Assembly (NCBI GenBank): GCA_015063625.1
Contig: SVTT01000006.1
Coordinates: 1 to 64,000 of the forward strand
Direction of reading: 5' to 3'
Length of the DNA stretch: 64,000 bases
DNA from: Oscillospiraceae bacterium
Lineage (GTDB): Bacteria; Bacillota; Clostridia; Oscillospirales; CAG-272
The position numbers and the translations under genes are program-made. Shown piece by piece: positions 43,504-53,799 of this stretch; the first letter of the stretch is position 1, and each line of letters starts with the position of its first letter. Below the pieces are notes generated by a model. It did no database searches and was not told the DNA's origin. It worked only from the letters and a program-made list of their open reading frames with translations.

Positions 43504-46500
43504 TCAATGAAACACGGCGAGCACAGGTGTGCTGCACCCGTCAATAAAGGTCCAGACCGTATCGGTATCAAAGCCGAGCGTACCCGAAAGGAAGCTTTCG
43601 GTGGCGAAGCTCGAGGCAGAGACCTTGGTTCCGTAATTGGAATTGCAGGATGCGGAATTCGCAGAAAGCGTTGCCGCATGATAGCAATTCGAAACCGTCA
43701 GCGAGCTGGAGGACCATGGTTTGTAAATGGCATCCGCGTGCGCCGCGCTTCCTCTGCCCGAGAAGGAGCCGAGCGAGAAGCAGTCGGTGATGGAATTGTC
43801 CGCGTTGGTGGAAAGACCGACGATGCCGCATACATAGGCATCCTTTGTCGAGGAAACGGCGCTGATCGTGCCGTGATAATAGCATTTTGACACCGAGGTG
43901 CCACTGACACGTCCGATCAAGCCGCCCGCGTAGAGATTAAATGCGGTGGAGGCCCCCGTCGCCGACATGCTTGCCGTGCTGTAGCAATTGCGTACCACGG
44001 AGCTGACCGCACTGCCGCAGAGCGTACCGAACGCACCTGCGTTGCTGCCGTTGTGAGCAGCTGTGAGAGAGCCGCCCATCACGGCACATCCCTCCACGAC
44101 CGAATTGTTGGCATAGGCGATCAGGATCGAGGAGATGCACTGGATGCCCGTGTGAGAAATGTTGATCTCGGCATCGGCAACGGCAAGGTTCCTGACCGTT
44201 GCGCCGTTCAACACGCCAAACAAGCCGCTTCTGCCATAGGCAGGTGTTCCCGTCTGCTTCAGGTTGCTGATCACGTGACCGTTGCCGTCAAAGGTGCCGC
44301 CAAAATAGCAGGTGGTGCCGACATCGTACTCCCAAAGGCTGCCGTTGCCCAAGCCGATCGAGGTCCACTCAAGATCCGCGAGGTCAAGATCCGCCTCCAG
44401 ACGGAAATATCTTTCGCTATAGGTGGTGCCATTGTTGACACGGCTTGCAAGATAGGCAAGCTCCTCCGCGGTCCTGATGAGATAGGGATCGGATTGGGTG
44501 CCGCTGCCCCCTGCAAAGGAGGAGGCAATGCTGCCGTCCCAGATGTCGTCGGCGATCTCGGGCGTGCCGCAAACCAGCACACCCTCGATCACGGCTTCCG
44601 CGGTCACACCGCCGCTTTCGGCACGCAGAACGATCGAAACGGTTCCGCCTGCTGTCAGGTCGCCGATGTAGGTGACCGTAACGGGCACGTAGCGCCCGTC
44701 GGTATCGATGCACTCTGCACCGAAGAGCTCGGCGGTCAGCTCGTCATTCAACGAGATGGAGGTGATGCCGTTATGCGTCACCGCGCCGAGTCCGTATTCG
44801 ACCCAATGTGCGGTAAAGCTGCGCTCACCCATCGAGCCCGCATAGATCTTGAGCCCCTTGATGGGATTGGTCGTTCCCTCGGTGGTCCAGCCGACAAAGC
44901 TGTAGCCCTCTCGGGTGGGATCCTGCAGGGTGATCTCCTCGCTCTCGGCATGATAGCTCTCGGGGTTGTCGGCATGGTTGGTGCCGCCTGCGAGGTCATA
45001 AATAATATCGTAGGAAACGGGCTCCCATTTTGCGTAAAGCGTGCAGTCCTCTCCCTTATCAAAGAGCCTGACACCGTTGCCCTCGGCATCGGTGTACTGC
45101 GTGCCCGTGCCGCGCTCGCCGTCATACCAGCCAAGGAAGGTATAGCCCTCTCGCGCGGGAACGGCAAGCACAAAGGGTGTATCAAAGGTGATCGGCTCGC
45201 GCACGTAGGTTGCGCCCCCGGTCACACCGCCCGCAGTGGGTCTGGTGGTGCCGGTGATATAGACGGTGCCGCTGCCCGAGCTGCCGCTGGAGTAGCCTCG
45301 CACGCCCACGTAGTAGAGCGTACCTGCCGTGACGGTGTAAGAATAACGGAAGTCGCGGTTTCCGCCGCCGTCATCGTTGGAGGCAAGCTGGGACTTGGTC
45401 GAGCTGTAAAGCAAGCCGTAAATATCGCCGCTTGCGGCAGAATAGACGGTGACCGAGCCCGAAACCAGAGGCACGAAGGGATAATATTGGACCGTCGTAC
45501 CACTAAAGGATACCGATACCGTTCCGCCCACCGACAGCATGGAGGTATAGCCAGAGGGCTGGATCCATTTTGCGTACAGAACGGTATTTGCCGTCACGGT
45601 CGCAGTGAAATCAAAGGGCGTGCCCGTGCAGGATGCATTGGCGTACCAGCCTGCAAACAGATAGCCGCTTCTGGTGGGATTGGTCGGGTAATAAAGTCCG
45701 GCAGTCGCCGTCACGGTCTGGGTCTCGGGTGCCGTGCCCGTCGCACCGTTGAGGTTGAAGGACACCTCATAAATGCGCTCGGTCGTCAGGTCGCTCAGCG
45801 TGACGTTCAGGGTCTTTACCCGCCATTGCGCGTAAAGCGTGATCTCCGAGGTGCTCTGCCAGAGCAGTGTGCTTGACATCATCGCATCGTAGACACACTC
45901 GCCGCCCTCGCGCTCGGTAAAGTAGCCGAGGAAGAGGTAGCCCACTCTCGTGGGTGTGGCAAAGGTGGGCATCAGGGCATCAAAGGTCACGGTGACCGTG
46001 TCCTCACCCTCACCGCCCTGCGAGTCCAGCGTGACGGTGTATTCGTTTGCCTGCCAACGTGCGTAAAGCACGGTATCGGAGATCTCCTCCCATGCAAGAA
46101 GGGGCGCAAGATCGGCACCGTAATACTGCGTGCCGCCCTCGGTGAAGTAGCCGAGGAAGGTATAGCCCGTGCGAGTGGGTGCTGCGGCGATCTCGGGCAA
46201 GATGGCGCCGTAGGTGACGGTGGTCGCCTCGCTGCCGCCCTCGCCGCCGCAGACATCGAAGGTCACGCTGTAAGCAATGATCTCCCAGTGTGCATAGAGG
46301 GTGGTATCCTCGGTGCCCTGCCAGATGAGCTCACTCATGCCCAGCGCATTATACACGCATTCGCCGCCCTCAGGCTCGGTAAAGTAGCCAAGGAAACGGT
46401 GACCCGGTCTTGCGGAGGAGATCACGGGGGGCATCAGACCGCCAAAGGTGACGGTGACCGTATCCTCGCCCTCGCCGCCGCAATGATCAAAGGTCACGGT

Positions 46501-49500
46501 GTACTCGTTTGCCTCCCAGTGCGCGTAAAGCACGGTGTCAGAGGCAAGATCGTACACAAGGGTACCGTTCATCTCGGCATCGTAATAGCGCACGCCATCC
46601 TCGGTAAAGTAGCCGAGGAAGGTATAGCCCTCTCTGGTAGGCGCCGTTGCTTCGGGCATGGCGGCGTCAAAGATCGCATCCGCGCGCTCGCTGCCGCCCT
46701 CGCCGCCGCAGGGGTCAAAGATCACGGTGTAGGTAACAGCCTCCCACCTCGCGTAGAGTCGGCAGTCGCTTTCCTTATCAAAGAGGAAGAGCCCGTTGCC
46801 CTCTGCATCGGTGTACTGCGTGCCCGTACCGCCCACGCCGTCGTACCACCCGAGGAAGGTATAGCCCCCTCTGACGGGCACGGGGAGGTTGACGCTGCCA
46901 CCGAACACCAGCTCGGCAGTGCCGATGACCACGGAGTCCGCTGCAGTCAAGCCGCCGTCGGCGGGCGCATGCGTGCCACTCACGCTCAGCGTGGTCGCAC
47001 CGACATAGGCAGAGCCCGTATTCTGATAATTCGACTCAATACCGATATAATAGAGCGTGCCTGCCGTCACCGTATAGCTCAGCGTGCCGTAGCCGCTGCT
47101 CTGAGGGCTGGTTTTGGTCGTACTGATATAGATCCACGCCTGCTTACCGATGGTAAAGGTCAGCGTCTGGTTAACGGGAGAAACAAAGGCATAGTACTGT
47201 CTGGTAGAGCCGCCGATGATATTGATATTGTGGGTCGTGCCAAGCAGGAGGGGTGCGACGTCGGCGTCGACCGAAGCCCATCGTGCATAGAGCGTCAGGT
47301 TCTCGCAAATCGCTGCCGCAAAGTCAAAGGGTGTGCCCGTGCAGGCGGCATTGTCGTACCAGCCCGCAAAAACGTAGCCGCTTCTGGTCGGGATGGCAGG
47401 ATAGCGCAGTGCCACAGCGTCGGTCACGGTCTGGGTCAGGGGAGCGATGCCCGCAGCACCGTTCAGATCAAAGGAGACCTCAATGGCGCCCGCGCCCGCA
47501 CCGATCAGCGTGCCGATCACCCGATTTGCCTCCCACTGTGCGTAAAGCACCAGCGTGCCGCTTTCGGTGCCAAAGAGATCGGAGATCGCCGCACCTGCGG
47601 CATAAGCCGTGCCGCTGCCGTCGGCAGCAGTGCTATAGCCGACGAAATGATAGCCAAGGCGTGCAAAGCCGTTCTCGGGCAGGAAGCCGACCGTGCCGTA
47701 GCGGTAGGTTGCGGTCTGCATCTCGCCCGTGCCGCCGTTGGCGTCAAAGCTGACGTAGTAGGGAATGCCCTCCCACTGTGCAAAGAGGGTGGCATCGTCA
47801 GGGATGGCGTAATCCGCCGCACTCGACAGATCGGCGTTGTAATATTTTGTGCCGCCCGTCACGGCGTCAAAATAACCGATGAACACATAGCCCACCTTGG
47901 CAGGCGCCACCGTGATCGTGGGCATGGGCAAGCCCATGGTCGCCGTAACGTCGCTCTGCTCGCCGCTGCCGCCACAGGGATCGAAGGTCACACGGTAAGT
48001 GCTTGCCTGCCAGTGTGCGTAAAGGGTGATGCCCTCCTCGCGCTCCCAGATGAGCGAGGTGCTCATGTCGGCGGCGTAATAGCAATTGCCGCCCTCTGCC
48101 TCGTCAAAGTAGCCAAGGAAGATATAACCGGGTCTGGTGGGTGCGGACAGCACGGGCAGTACGCTGCCAAAGGTCGCCTCAGCACTGCCGAGCTCCCCGC
48201 CGTCGCGGTTGTCAAGAAGGATCTCGAAGGTCGCAACCTCGTAGCGTGCGTAAAGGGTCAGCCCCGAGGCAACGTCAAAGGTGCGCGCCGAGGTCATGTC
48301 GGCGTAATAGTATTGAATGCCGCTTGCATCAAAATAACCGACGAAGGCATAGCCGGAGCGTATCGGTGCAGCCGCCTCGGGCATATCGGCGTCAAAGGTC
48401 GCCTCCACGCTCTCGCTGCCGCCGCTTCCCTCTCCGCGGTCAAGGATCACGTTATAGGTGCTTGCCTGCCAGCTTGCGTAAAGCGCGCAGTCGCTGTCCC
48501 TGTCAAAGAGGAAAAGACCGTTGCCCTCTGCATCGGTGTACTGCGTACCCGTGCCACCCACGCCGTCAAACCAGCCAAGGAAGGTATAACCCGTCTTGAC
48601 AGGCACGGGAAGCGTGAAGGAGGTGCCGTAGATCAGCTCCTCGACAAGGAGTGCGTCGTCCACGGTGCCGCCCGCCGCAGGTGTTGCGGTACCGCTGATA
48701 TAGACGGTGCCGCTGCCCGAGCTGTTGCTGCCAAGACCTCTCACGCCGACGTAGTAGAGCGTGCCTGCCGTGACGGTGTAGGAATAACGGAAGTCAAGAT
48801 CGCCGTTGCCGTCATCGTTGGAGGCAAGCTGGGACTTGCTCGCATTGAAGAGCAGACCGTAAACGTCACCGCTGGTATTGGAATACACCGTGATCGAGCC
48901 AGAAACCAGAGGCACGAAGGGATAATATTGGACCGTCGTACCGTTGAAGGATACCGACACACTGCCCCCCACCGACAGCATGGAGGTGTAGCCCGAGGGC
49001 TGGATCCATTTTGCGTACAGAACGGTATCTGCCGTCACCTCTGCCGAGAAGTCAAAGGGCGTGCCCGTGCAGGCGGCGTTATCGTACCAGCCCGCAAACA
49101 GGTAGCCGCTTCTGGTGGGGATCGCAGGATAGGAAAGTGCATTGGAGGCACTCGCGGTCTGGGTCACGGGCGCCGTGCCCATCGCACCGTTGAGATCAAA
49201 GGAGATGGCGAAGACGCGCGCCGCCTCCTCACCGAGCGTGACGTTGACGCGTCTGATCTCCCACTGTGCATACAGCGTGATGACCGCGCCGTCAGCCGTC
49301 GCCTCATTGAGGACCTCGGAGGCATTGGCAAAGGACCTGCCCGTACCGTCAAGCGCGGTATTCCAGCCGATGAAGAATTTGCCCTCGCGTGTAAAGCCGC
49401 AGGCGTTGAGATACCCTGCTGTATCGTAGGTGAAGATCTGATCCGACATGTCGCCCTCACCGCCGTTAGCATCAAAGACCACACGGTAGGAGATCGCCTG

Positions 49501-52500
49501 CCACTGTGCGTACAGCATGACGCTGCCCTCATAGGCATAATCGGCGGCGCTGCTCATATCTGCATTGTAGAACTTGAAGCCACCCTCGCGCTCGTCAAAG
49601 TAGCCGAGGAAGAGGTAGCCTGGTCTGGTGGGCGCCACGCCAAGCGGCATGGGCTCACCCGTTGCAACGGGAAGACTGTCGCTGCCGCCCGTACCGCCCT
49701 GCTTATCGAAGGTCACGGTATGGGGTGCCACGATCCACTTGGGATAGAAGGTGGCATCCTCGGTCTTGTCATACACGCGGACGCTGTTGCCGAGCGCGTC
49801 GGTATACTGCGTTCCCGTGCCGCCCTCGCCGTCATACCAGCCCGCAAAGGCAAAGCCCTCGCGGACAGGGAGCTCGTCGATGACGAAGTGAGCGCCGAGC
49901 TGAGGACGCACAACGATCGGTCTTGTTGCCTCCATGGTCCCGGACGTGGTGCCGCCCGCCACAGGAGTCATGCTGCCGCTGATATACAGCGCGCTGCTTC
50001 CCGCAGTTCCGCTGCCGTAGGCTCTCACGCCCACATAATAGAGCTCGCCTGCCGTCGCGTTGAAGGAAATGCTGAAGTTGGTATTGCTTCCGCCGTCATC
50101 ATTGGAGGCAAGCTGAGATCTCGAGGAATCATAGATAAAGCCGTAGGTATCCATGCTGCCCGTCGTATAAACGGTCACCGAGCCGCCCGTCAGCGAAACG
50201 AAGGGATAGTATCTGACCGCGTGACCGTTGAGCGAAACCGTGGTACTGCTGCCCACCGACATCATCGAAACGTAGGAGGAGGGCTGTACCCACTTGGCGT
50301 AGAGCGTCACCCCTCCCGTCACGGTTGCCGAGAAATTGTAGGGCGTTCCCGTGCAGGCGGCGTTGTCGTACCAGCCCGCAAAGAGATAACCCTCACGAAC
50401 GGGGACGGCAGGGTACACAAGCCCTGCGGAATTGGTGATCAGCTGATCCGCGGGCGTCATCCCGACGGCACCGTTCAGGTCAAAGCGGACCGTATACTCG
50501 GCAGGAACGTGCTGGGTGGTTTGGGTTCCGTCAAGAGAAACGTTGTAGCGGTTGCCCTCCCAGACGGCGTAGAAGATCACGTGTGCACCGTTGACGGCGG
50601 TCAGATTGTAGACCGAGGCGCCGTCCGCGTATTCCGCCGACGTGCCGCCGAGCACCGTGGTCCAGCCCATGAAGGTATATCCCTCACGGACCAGCGTGCT
50701 CTGGGGCAGTCTGCCCGAAACGCTGTACTCGAACTCGGCATCTGCCATCTCGCCCGTACCGCCGCAGGTGTCAAAGGTAACGAAATAGGGGACACCGCGC
50801 CACTGTGCATAAAGCGTGGCATTGCCGACCACCGCGTAGCTTGCGGCACTCGACAGATCGGCGTTGTAGTACTTGGTGCCGCCCGTGGGCGCGTCAAAGT
50901 AGCCGACGAAGAGATAGCCGACACGGGTGGGAGCGCCCGTCAGCGCGGGCATCGCCCCACCGAAGGAAACGTCGGTGGGCTCGTTGGTGCCGTCACCGCC
51001 GTTGGCATCAAAGGACACACGGTAGGAAAGAGGCGTCCAGTGCGCGTAAACAGTGGCAATGCCCGACTTATCCCAGAGCGTAGCACCGTTCATATCGGCA
51101 TCGTAGTAGCAGGTACCCACGCCGTTGGGAGATTCGTAATAGCCCGCAAAGGTGTAGCCCGCACGCGTCGGTGCGCGAAGCCCCGATGCCATCGGCTCAT
51201 TGAAGGTCACAAGCGCCGTGCTGTCACCCCCCGTGCCGCCCTGCTTATCGAGCGTGATATAGATCGAGCCGATCTCCCATTGAGCGTAGAGCACGCCGTC
51301 CTGCATTTTGTCCCACAGCATCAGGGGATTCATATTGCCGTCGTAATATTGATTTCCGTATCGGTCGAAATAGCCGAGGAAGGTATAGCCGAGGGGTGCC
51401 GTGGGCGCGATCGCCGCAGGCATCAGCTCATCGTAGGCAACGGTCACGCTGTCGGTGCCGCCCGTGCCGTCACCCTTTTCAAAGGTCACGGTAAAGCCCT
51501 CACCCTCCCAGATCGCGTAAAGAGTGACCGTGCTGCCCGAGTTATTGGTCAGTGCATCCACCGATGCCCCCGGCGCGTAGCGTGTTCCGGTGCCGTCCGC
51601 CGTGGTGCACCAGCAAACGAAGGTAAACAGATTGCGCGTATAGCCGCAGGCGGGCAGAGTGACGGGTGTGCCGTAGACACAGTCAAGCTCGGGCATGCTG
51701 CCGCTTGCCGAGAGGCTGTTGGCATCGAAGCGGATGCGGTAGGTGACCGAGCTCCACTTTGCATAGAGATCGAGATCGCCCGTGCTGCCCTGCGCAATAC
51801 GGTCAATGGCACTGGCAGGTGCAAAGCTTGCCGTGGTGTACCAGCCGTCAAAGACATAGCCCACTCTGGAGGGGGCGGCAAGCACAAGGGTGGGGGTCTG
51901 TGCCGTATATCCGTCGGGGTTGGCGGTGGCGTTGGTGCCGCCGTTCAGATGATAATTGATGCGATAACCGTCATAGCGCCAATGGGCGGTATAGCTGCGA
52001 TCGCCCGTGCTGCCCGCAGAGATCACGACCACGCCGGTGGGGGTGGAAACACCGGTTCCCGTCCAGCCCACAAACACATAGCCCTCCTTCTCGGGTACAG
52101 GGAGCAGAATGTCTGCCGAGGTCACGGTGTAGGCAACGGTGCAGACATCGGAGAAGAAGCCGTCCTGAAGGTCATAGCTGATGGAGTATTGGATCATCTC
52201 CCATTCGGCGGTCAGCGCGAAATTGCCCTCTCTGTCCCAGATCCCCTCGCTCGGAACCTCCTCGCCGCTCAGATGCCAGCCAAGGAAGCGATAACCGACT
52301 CGGGTGGGCGCGGGAAGCGTATAGGGCTCTCCCTGCGAAAGCTCCACCGATCCGACCGAGATCACACCGCCGTTCGGCTGCAGCACCAGCTGCGAGGGCT
52401 GTGTGCGCCAGGAGGCGGTCACGGTCATGCTGCTCCGGATCGGCTCGCTGAAATCGTAATCCCAGCCCGCAAACACGTAGCCGTCGCGCGTGGGCGTGGG

Positions 52501-53166
52501 AGGCGTCAGAACCGTAAGCTCCTCCACGGTAACGCTTTCGAGGGGGTCGCCGCCCGCCGTGTCGAACACGACCTCATAGGAGCAGCGCCTCCTGATCTCA
52601 AGCGTATAAAGCTCGGTCGCACCGTCGCTTGTCACGACCAGCACGTAGTAGAGATTATCACCCTGCGCGAGCGCCGCCGTTTTGCTGGCAATGGTGTCGT
52701 TGCCGAAGGCATCGGTCGAAAGCGTCCAGGTGGCAGAGGAGCCCACCGATACGCGATTGCCAAGCGAAAGCAGCTCGGTATCCGACGGGACCTCCAGATA
52801 GTAAGTGTTCTCCTGCACATGCTCGAATCCCTCAAAGAGCGCCTCGGTACCGCTCAGCGTCTCGTTGGTGATCCACTTGGCATAGACAGCCATGTTGCTT
52901 GAAAGCGGTGCATCCAACAGCGAATTGGCGGTAAAGGGCTTCTGCCACGTCCCCTCATCCCAATACCAGCCGTCAAAGGTGTGCCCCACCTTTTTGGGAT
53001 TGGCAGGCATCCTCACGGTTTCCTCGCCGTTGGTGTTGATGGTAGCAAAGACCTCTCCGTCTACCATAAACGCCACCTCAAATTCAACCTTGCTACACGC
53101 AGCAAGACCCAGTACGAGTGAGCATACCAGGAGCAATGCATACAGTGTTGGCAACAGCCTTCTCAA
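43504..53166 (-). CDS. Giant repetitive lipoprotein (InlB B-repeat/Flg_new, PPC-like and GLUG-like domains)
   Basis: About 3,220 residues. The N-terminus is a lipoprotein signal ending LVLGLAACS, so Cys ~24 should be lipidated and the protein tethered to the outer face of the membrane. Then come about 29 copies (my count) of a ~70-residue InlB B-repeat/Listeria-Bacteroides module, each with a core such as GYTFLGYF or GYLFAGWYDNAAC. Four ~110-residue PPC-like beta domains (e.g. YYPFVPLVSGSITVYS, LYYVGVRG) are interspersed near residues 970, 1400, 1985 and 2550. The last ~340 residues form a GLUG-like beta-helix with SGLFGVLNGATVRNLAV. There is no LPxTG or SLH anchor. The TTG at 53166 has GAGG 8 nt upstream; TTG 53190 and GTG 53175 are alternatives. 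Probable role: adhesion or surface interaction. Confidence 0.85.
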   Translation of the reverse strand: MRRLLPTLYALLLVCSLVLGLAACSKVEFEVAFMVDGEVFATINTNGEETVRMPANPKKVGHTFDGWYWDEGTWQKPFTANSLLDAPLSSNMAVYAKWITNETLSGTEALFEGFEHVQENTYYLEVPSDTELLSLGNRVSVGSSATWTLSTDAFGNDTIASKTAALAQGDNLYYVLVVTSDGATELYTLEIRRRCSYEVVFDTAGGDPLESVTVEELTVLTPPTPTRDGYVFAGWDYDFSEPIRSSMTVTASWRTQPSQLVLQPNGGVISVGSVELSQGEPYTLPAPTRVGYRFLGWHLSGEEVPSEGIWDREGNFALTAEWEMIQYSISYDLQDGFFSDVCTVAYTVTSADILLPVPEKEGYVFVGWTGTGVSTPTGVVVISAGSTGDRSYTAHWRYDGYRINYHLNGGTNATANPDGYTAQTPTLVLAAPSRVGYVFDGWYTTASFAPASAIDRIAQGSTGDLDLYAKWSSVTYRIRFDANSLSASGSMPELDCVYGTPVTLPACGYTRNLFTFVCWCTTADGTGTRYAPGASVDALTNNSGSTVTLYAIWEGEGFTVTFEKGDGTGGTDSVTVAYDELMPAAIAPTAPLGYTFLGYFDRYGNQYYDGNMNPLMLWDKMQDGVLYAQWEIGSIYITLDKQGGTGGDSTALVTFNEPMASGLRAPTRAGYTFAGYYESPNGVGTCYYDADMNGATLWDKSGIATVYAHWTPLSYRVSFDANGGDGTNEPTDVSFGGAMPALTGAPTRVGYLFVGYFDAPTGGTKYYNADLSSAASYAVVGNATLYAQWRGVPYFVTFDTCGGTGEMADAEFEYSVSGRLPQSTLVREGYTFMGWTTVLGGTSAEYADGASVYNLTAVNGAHVIFYAVWEGNRYNVSLDGTQTTQHVPAEYTVRFDLNGAVGMTPADQLITNSAGLVYPAVPVREGYLFAGWYDNAACTGTPYNFSATVTGGVTLYAKWVQPSSYVSMMSVGSSTTVSLNGHAVRYYPFVSLTGGSVTVYTTGSMDTYGFIYDSSRSQLASNDDGGSNTNFSISFNATAGELYYVGVRAYGSGTAGSSALYISGSMTPVAGGTTSGTMEATRPIVVRPQLGAHFVIDELPVREGFAFAGWYDGEGGTGTQYTDALGNSVRVYDKTEDATFYPKWIVAPHTVTFDKQGGTGGSDSLPVATGEPMPLGVAPTRPGYLFLGYFDEREGGFKFYNADMSSAADYAYEGSVMLYAQWQAISYRVVFDANGGEGDMSDQIFTYDTAGYLNACGFTREGKFFIGWNTALDGTGRSFANASEVLNEATADGAVITLYAQWEIRRVNVTLGEEAARVFAISFDLNGAMGTAPVTQTASASNALSYPAIPTRSGYLFAGWYDNAACTGTPFDFSAEVTADTVLYAKWIQPSGYTSMLSVGGSVSVSFNGTTVQYYPFVPLVSGSITVYSNTSGDVYGLLFNASKSQLASNDDGNGDLDFRYSYTVTAGTLYYVGVRGLGSNSSGSGTVYISGTATPAAGGTVDDALLVEELIYGTSFTLPVPVKTGYTFLGWFDGVGGTGTQYTDAEGNGLFLFDRDSDCALYASWQASTYNVILDRGEGSGGSESVEATFDADMPEAAAPIRSGYAFVGYFDASGIQYYYADMTSARTFDVASGLTLYARYEVATFEILLDNRDGGELGSAEATFGSVLPVLSAPTRPGYIFLGYFDEAEGGNCYYAADMSTSLIWEREEGITLYAHWQASTYRVTFDPCGGSGEQSDVTATMGLPMPTITVAPAKVGYVFIGYFDAVTGGTKYYNADLSSAADYAIPDDATLFAQWEGIPYYVSFDANGGTGEMQTATYRYGTVGFLPENGFARLGYHFVGYSTAADGSGTAYAAGAAISDLFGTESGTLVLYAQWEANRVIGTLIGAGAGAIEVSFDLNGAAGIAPLTQTVTDAVALRYPAIPTRSGYVFAGWYDNAACTGTPFDFAAAICENLTLYARWASVDADVAPLLLGTTHNINIIGGSTRQYYAFVSPVNQTLTFTIGKQAWIYISTTKTSPQSSGYGTLSYTVTAGTLYYIGIESNYQNTGSAYVGATTLSVSGTHAPADGGLTAADSVVIGTAELVFGGSVNLPVPVRGGYTFLGWYDGVGGTGTQYTDAEGNGLFLFDKESDCRLYARWEAVTYTVIFDPCGGEGGSERADAIFDAAMPEATAPTREGYTFLGYFTEDGVRYYDAEMNGTLVYDLASDTVLYAHWEANEYTVTFDHCGGEGEDTVTVTFGGLMPPVISSARPGHRFLGYFTEPEGGECVYNALGMSELIWQGTEDTTLYAHWEIIAYSVTFDVCGGEGGSEATTVTYGAILPEIAAAPTRTGYTFLGYFTEGGTQYYGADLAPLLAWEEISDTVLYARWQANEYTVTLDSQGGEGEDTVTVTFDALMPTFATPTRVGYLFLGYFTEREGGECVYDAMMSSTLLWQSTSEITLYAQWRVKTLNVTLSDLTTERIYEVSFNLNGATGTAPETQTVTATAGLYYPTNPTRSGYLFAGWYANASCTGTPFDFTATVTANTVLYAKWIQPSGYTSMLSVGGTVSVSFSGTTVQYYPFVPLVSGSVTVYSAASGDIYGLLYSSTKSQLASNDDGGGNRDFRYSYTVTAGTLYYVGVRGYSSGSSGSGTVYITGTTRPTAGGVTGGATYVREPITFDTPFVLAVPAREGYTFLGWYDGERGTGTQYTDAEGNGVRLFDKGEDCTLYAKWEPVSYDIIYDLAGGTNHADNPESYHAESEEITLQDPTREGYSFVGWTTEGTTNPIKGLKIYAGSMGERSFTAHWVEYGLGAVTHNGITSISLNDELTAELFGAECIDTDGRYVPVTVTYIGDLTAGGTVSIVLRAESGGVTAEAVIEGVLVCGTPEIADDIWDGSIASSFAGGSGTQSDPYLIRTAEELAYLASRVNNGTTYSERYFRLEADLDLADLEWTSIGLGNGSLWEYDVGTTCYFGGTFDGNGHVISNLKQTGTPAYGRSGLFGVLNGATVRNLAVADAEINISHTGIQCISSILIAYANNSVVEGCAVMGGSLTAAHNGSNAGAFGTLCGSAVSSVVRNCYSTASMSATGASTAFNLYAGGLIGRVSGTSVSKCYYHGTISAVSSTKDAYVCGIVGLSTNADNSITDCFSLGSFSGRGSAAHADAIYKPWSSSSLTVSNCYHAATLSANSASCNSNYGTKVSASSFATESFLSGTLGFDTDTVWTFIDGCSTPVLAVFH

Positions 53167-53252
53167 AATCTCCACCTCTTTTTTCCTCAAAATGACATGC
53201 CGCCATGCGATTGGGCAAGCAGCCCCGTGGCGGCAAAATATACCTAATATTG

Positions 53253-53281
53253 ATTATATAGCTCATAAGCGGGGTTGTCAA
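53253..53281 (-). promoter_or_regulatory. Promoter of the giant lipoprotein gene
   Basis: Minus strand TTGACA (53281-53276) and TATAAT (53258-53253), 17-bp spacer, about 87 nt before the start codon. Confidence 0.75.
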
Positions 53282-53360
53282 CAGTATTATGTATGAATTT
53301 TCTATGAAAGGCACTTGTACGCAAGGATCCCGAGATCCCGAGAAATCGATCAAATATACC

Positions 53361-53389
53361 TTGACAGGCGAGGTATCTCGTGTTATAAT
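53361..53389 (+). promoter_or_regulatory. Promoter of padR/DUF4097 operon with palindromic spacer
   Basis: TTGACA (53361-53366) and TATAAT (53384-53389), 17-bp spacer. The spacer holds the inverted repeat CGAG-GTAT-CTCG (53369-53380), a plausible PadR operator for autoregulation. Confidence 0.75.
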
Positions 53390-53430
53390 CTACATACAGA
53401 GGATATCAAAACTGTCACGGAGGTGATGTC

Positions 53431-53799
53431 ATGTCGATCGCATCCGATCTGATCCGCGGTCACACCGAAACCATCATTCTGGCACTTCTCATGCGAGAGG
53501 ACAGCTACGGCTACCGTATCAACAAGGCGATCCGTCATGCAACGGGCGGCGAATACGAGCTGAAGGAGGCAACGCTTTACACGGCGTTCCGCCGTCTGGA
53601 GGAGACGTGCTTCATTCGCTCCTACTGGGGGAACGAGGAAAGCGGCGCGCGCCGTCGCTATTACGCCATCACCGATGCGGGCAGATGCGCCTACACCGCC
53701 GCGCTCGCTGAGTGGCGGCGCGCCAATGCGCTCATTAACCGCCTTGTGTCAGGCAAGATCGACCCTTCCCCCACCGATGAAGAAGGAGGTGCTCTTTGA
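53431..53799 (+). CDS. PadR family transcriptional regulator
   Basis: A 122-residue PadR winged-helix repressor. The HTH region reads ETIILALLMREDSYGYRI, then ELKEATLYTAFRRLEE, and the wing contains GARRRYYAITDAGR. GGAGGTGATGTC precedes the ATG. The stop is immediately followed by the DUF4097 gene start, the usual PadR plus DUF1700/DUF4097 pairing, where the regulator controls a membrane stress protein. Confidence 0.92.
   Translation: MSIASDLIRGHTETIILALLMREDSYGYRINKAIRHATGGEYELKEATLYTAFRRLEETCFIRSYWGNEESGARRRYYAITDAGRCAYTAALAEWRRANALINRLVSGKIDPSPTDEEGGAL

Noticed and set aside
46288-52902. A 2,204-codon open frame on the plus strand opposite the giant lipoprotein gene
   Set aside because: It is the shadow of a repetitive G+C-rich gene whose codon bias removes stops on the other strand. 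It has low-complexity Arg/Ala/Gly-rich content, no domain and no promoter or SD. The minus-strand frame has a signal peptide and recognisable domains.
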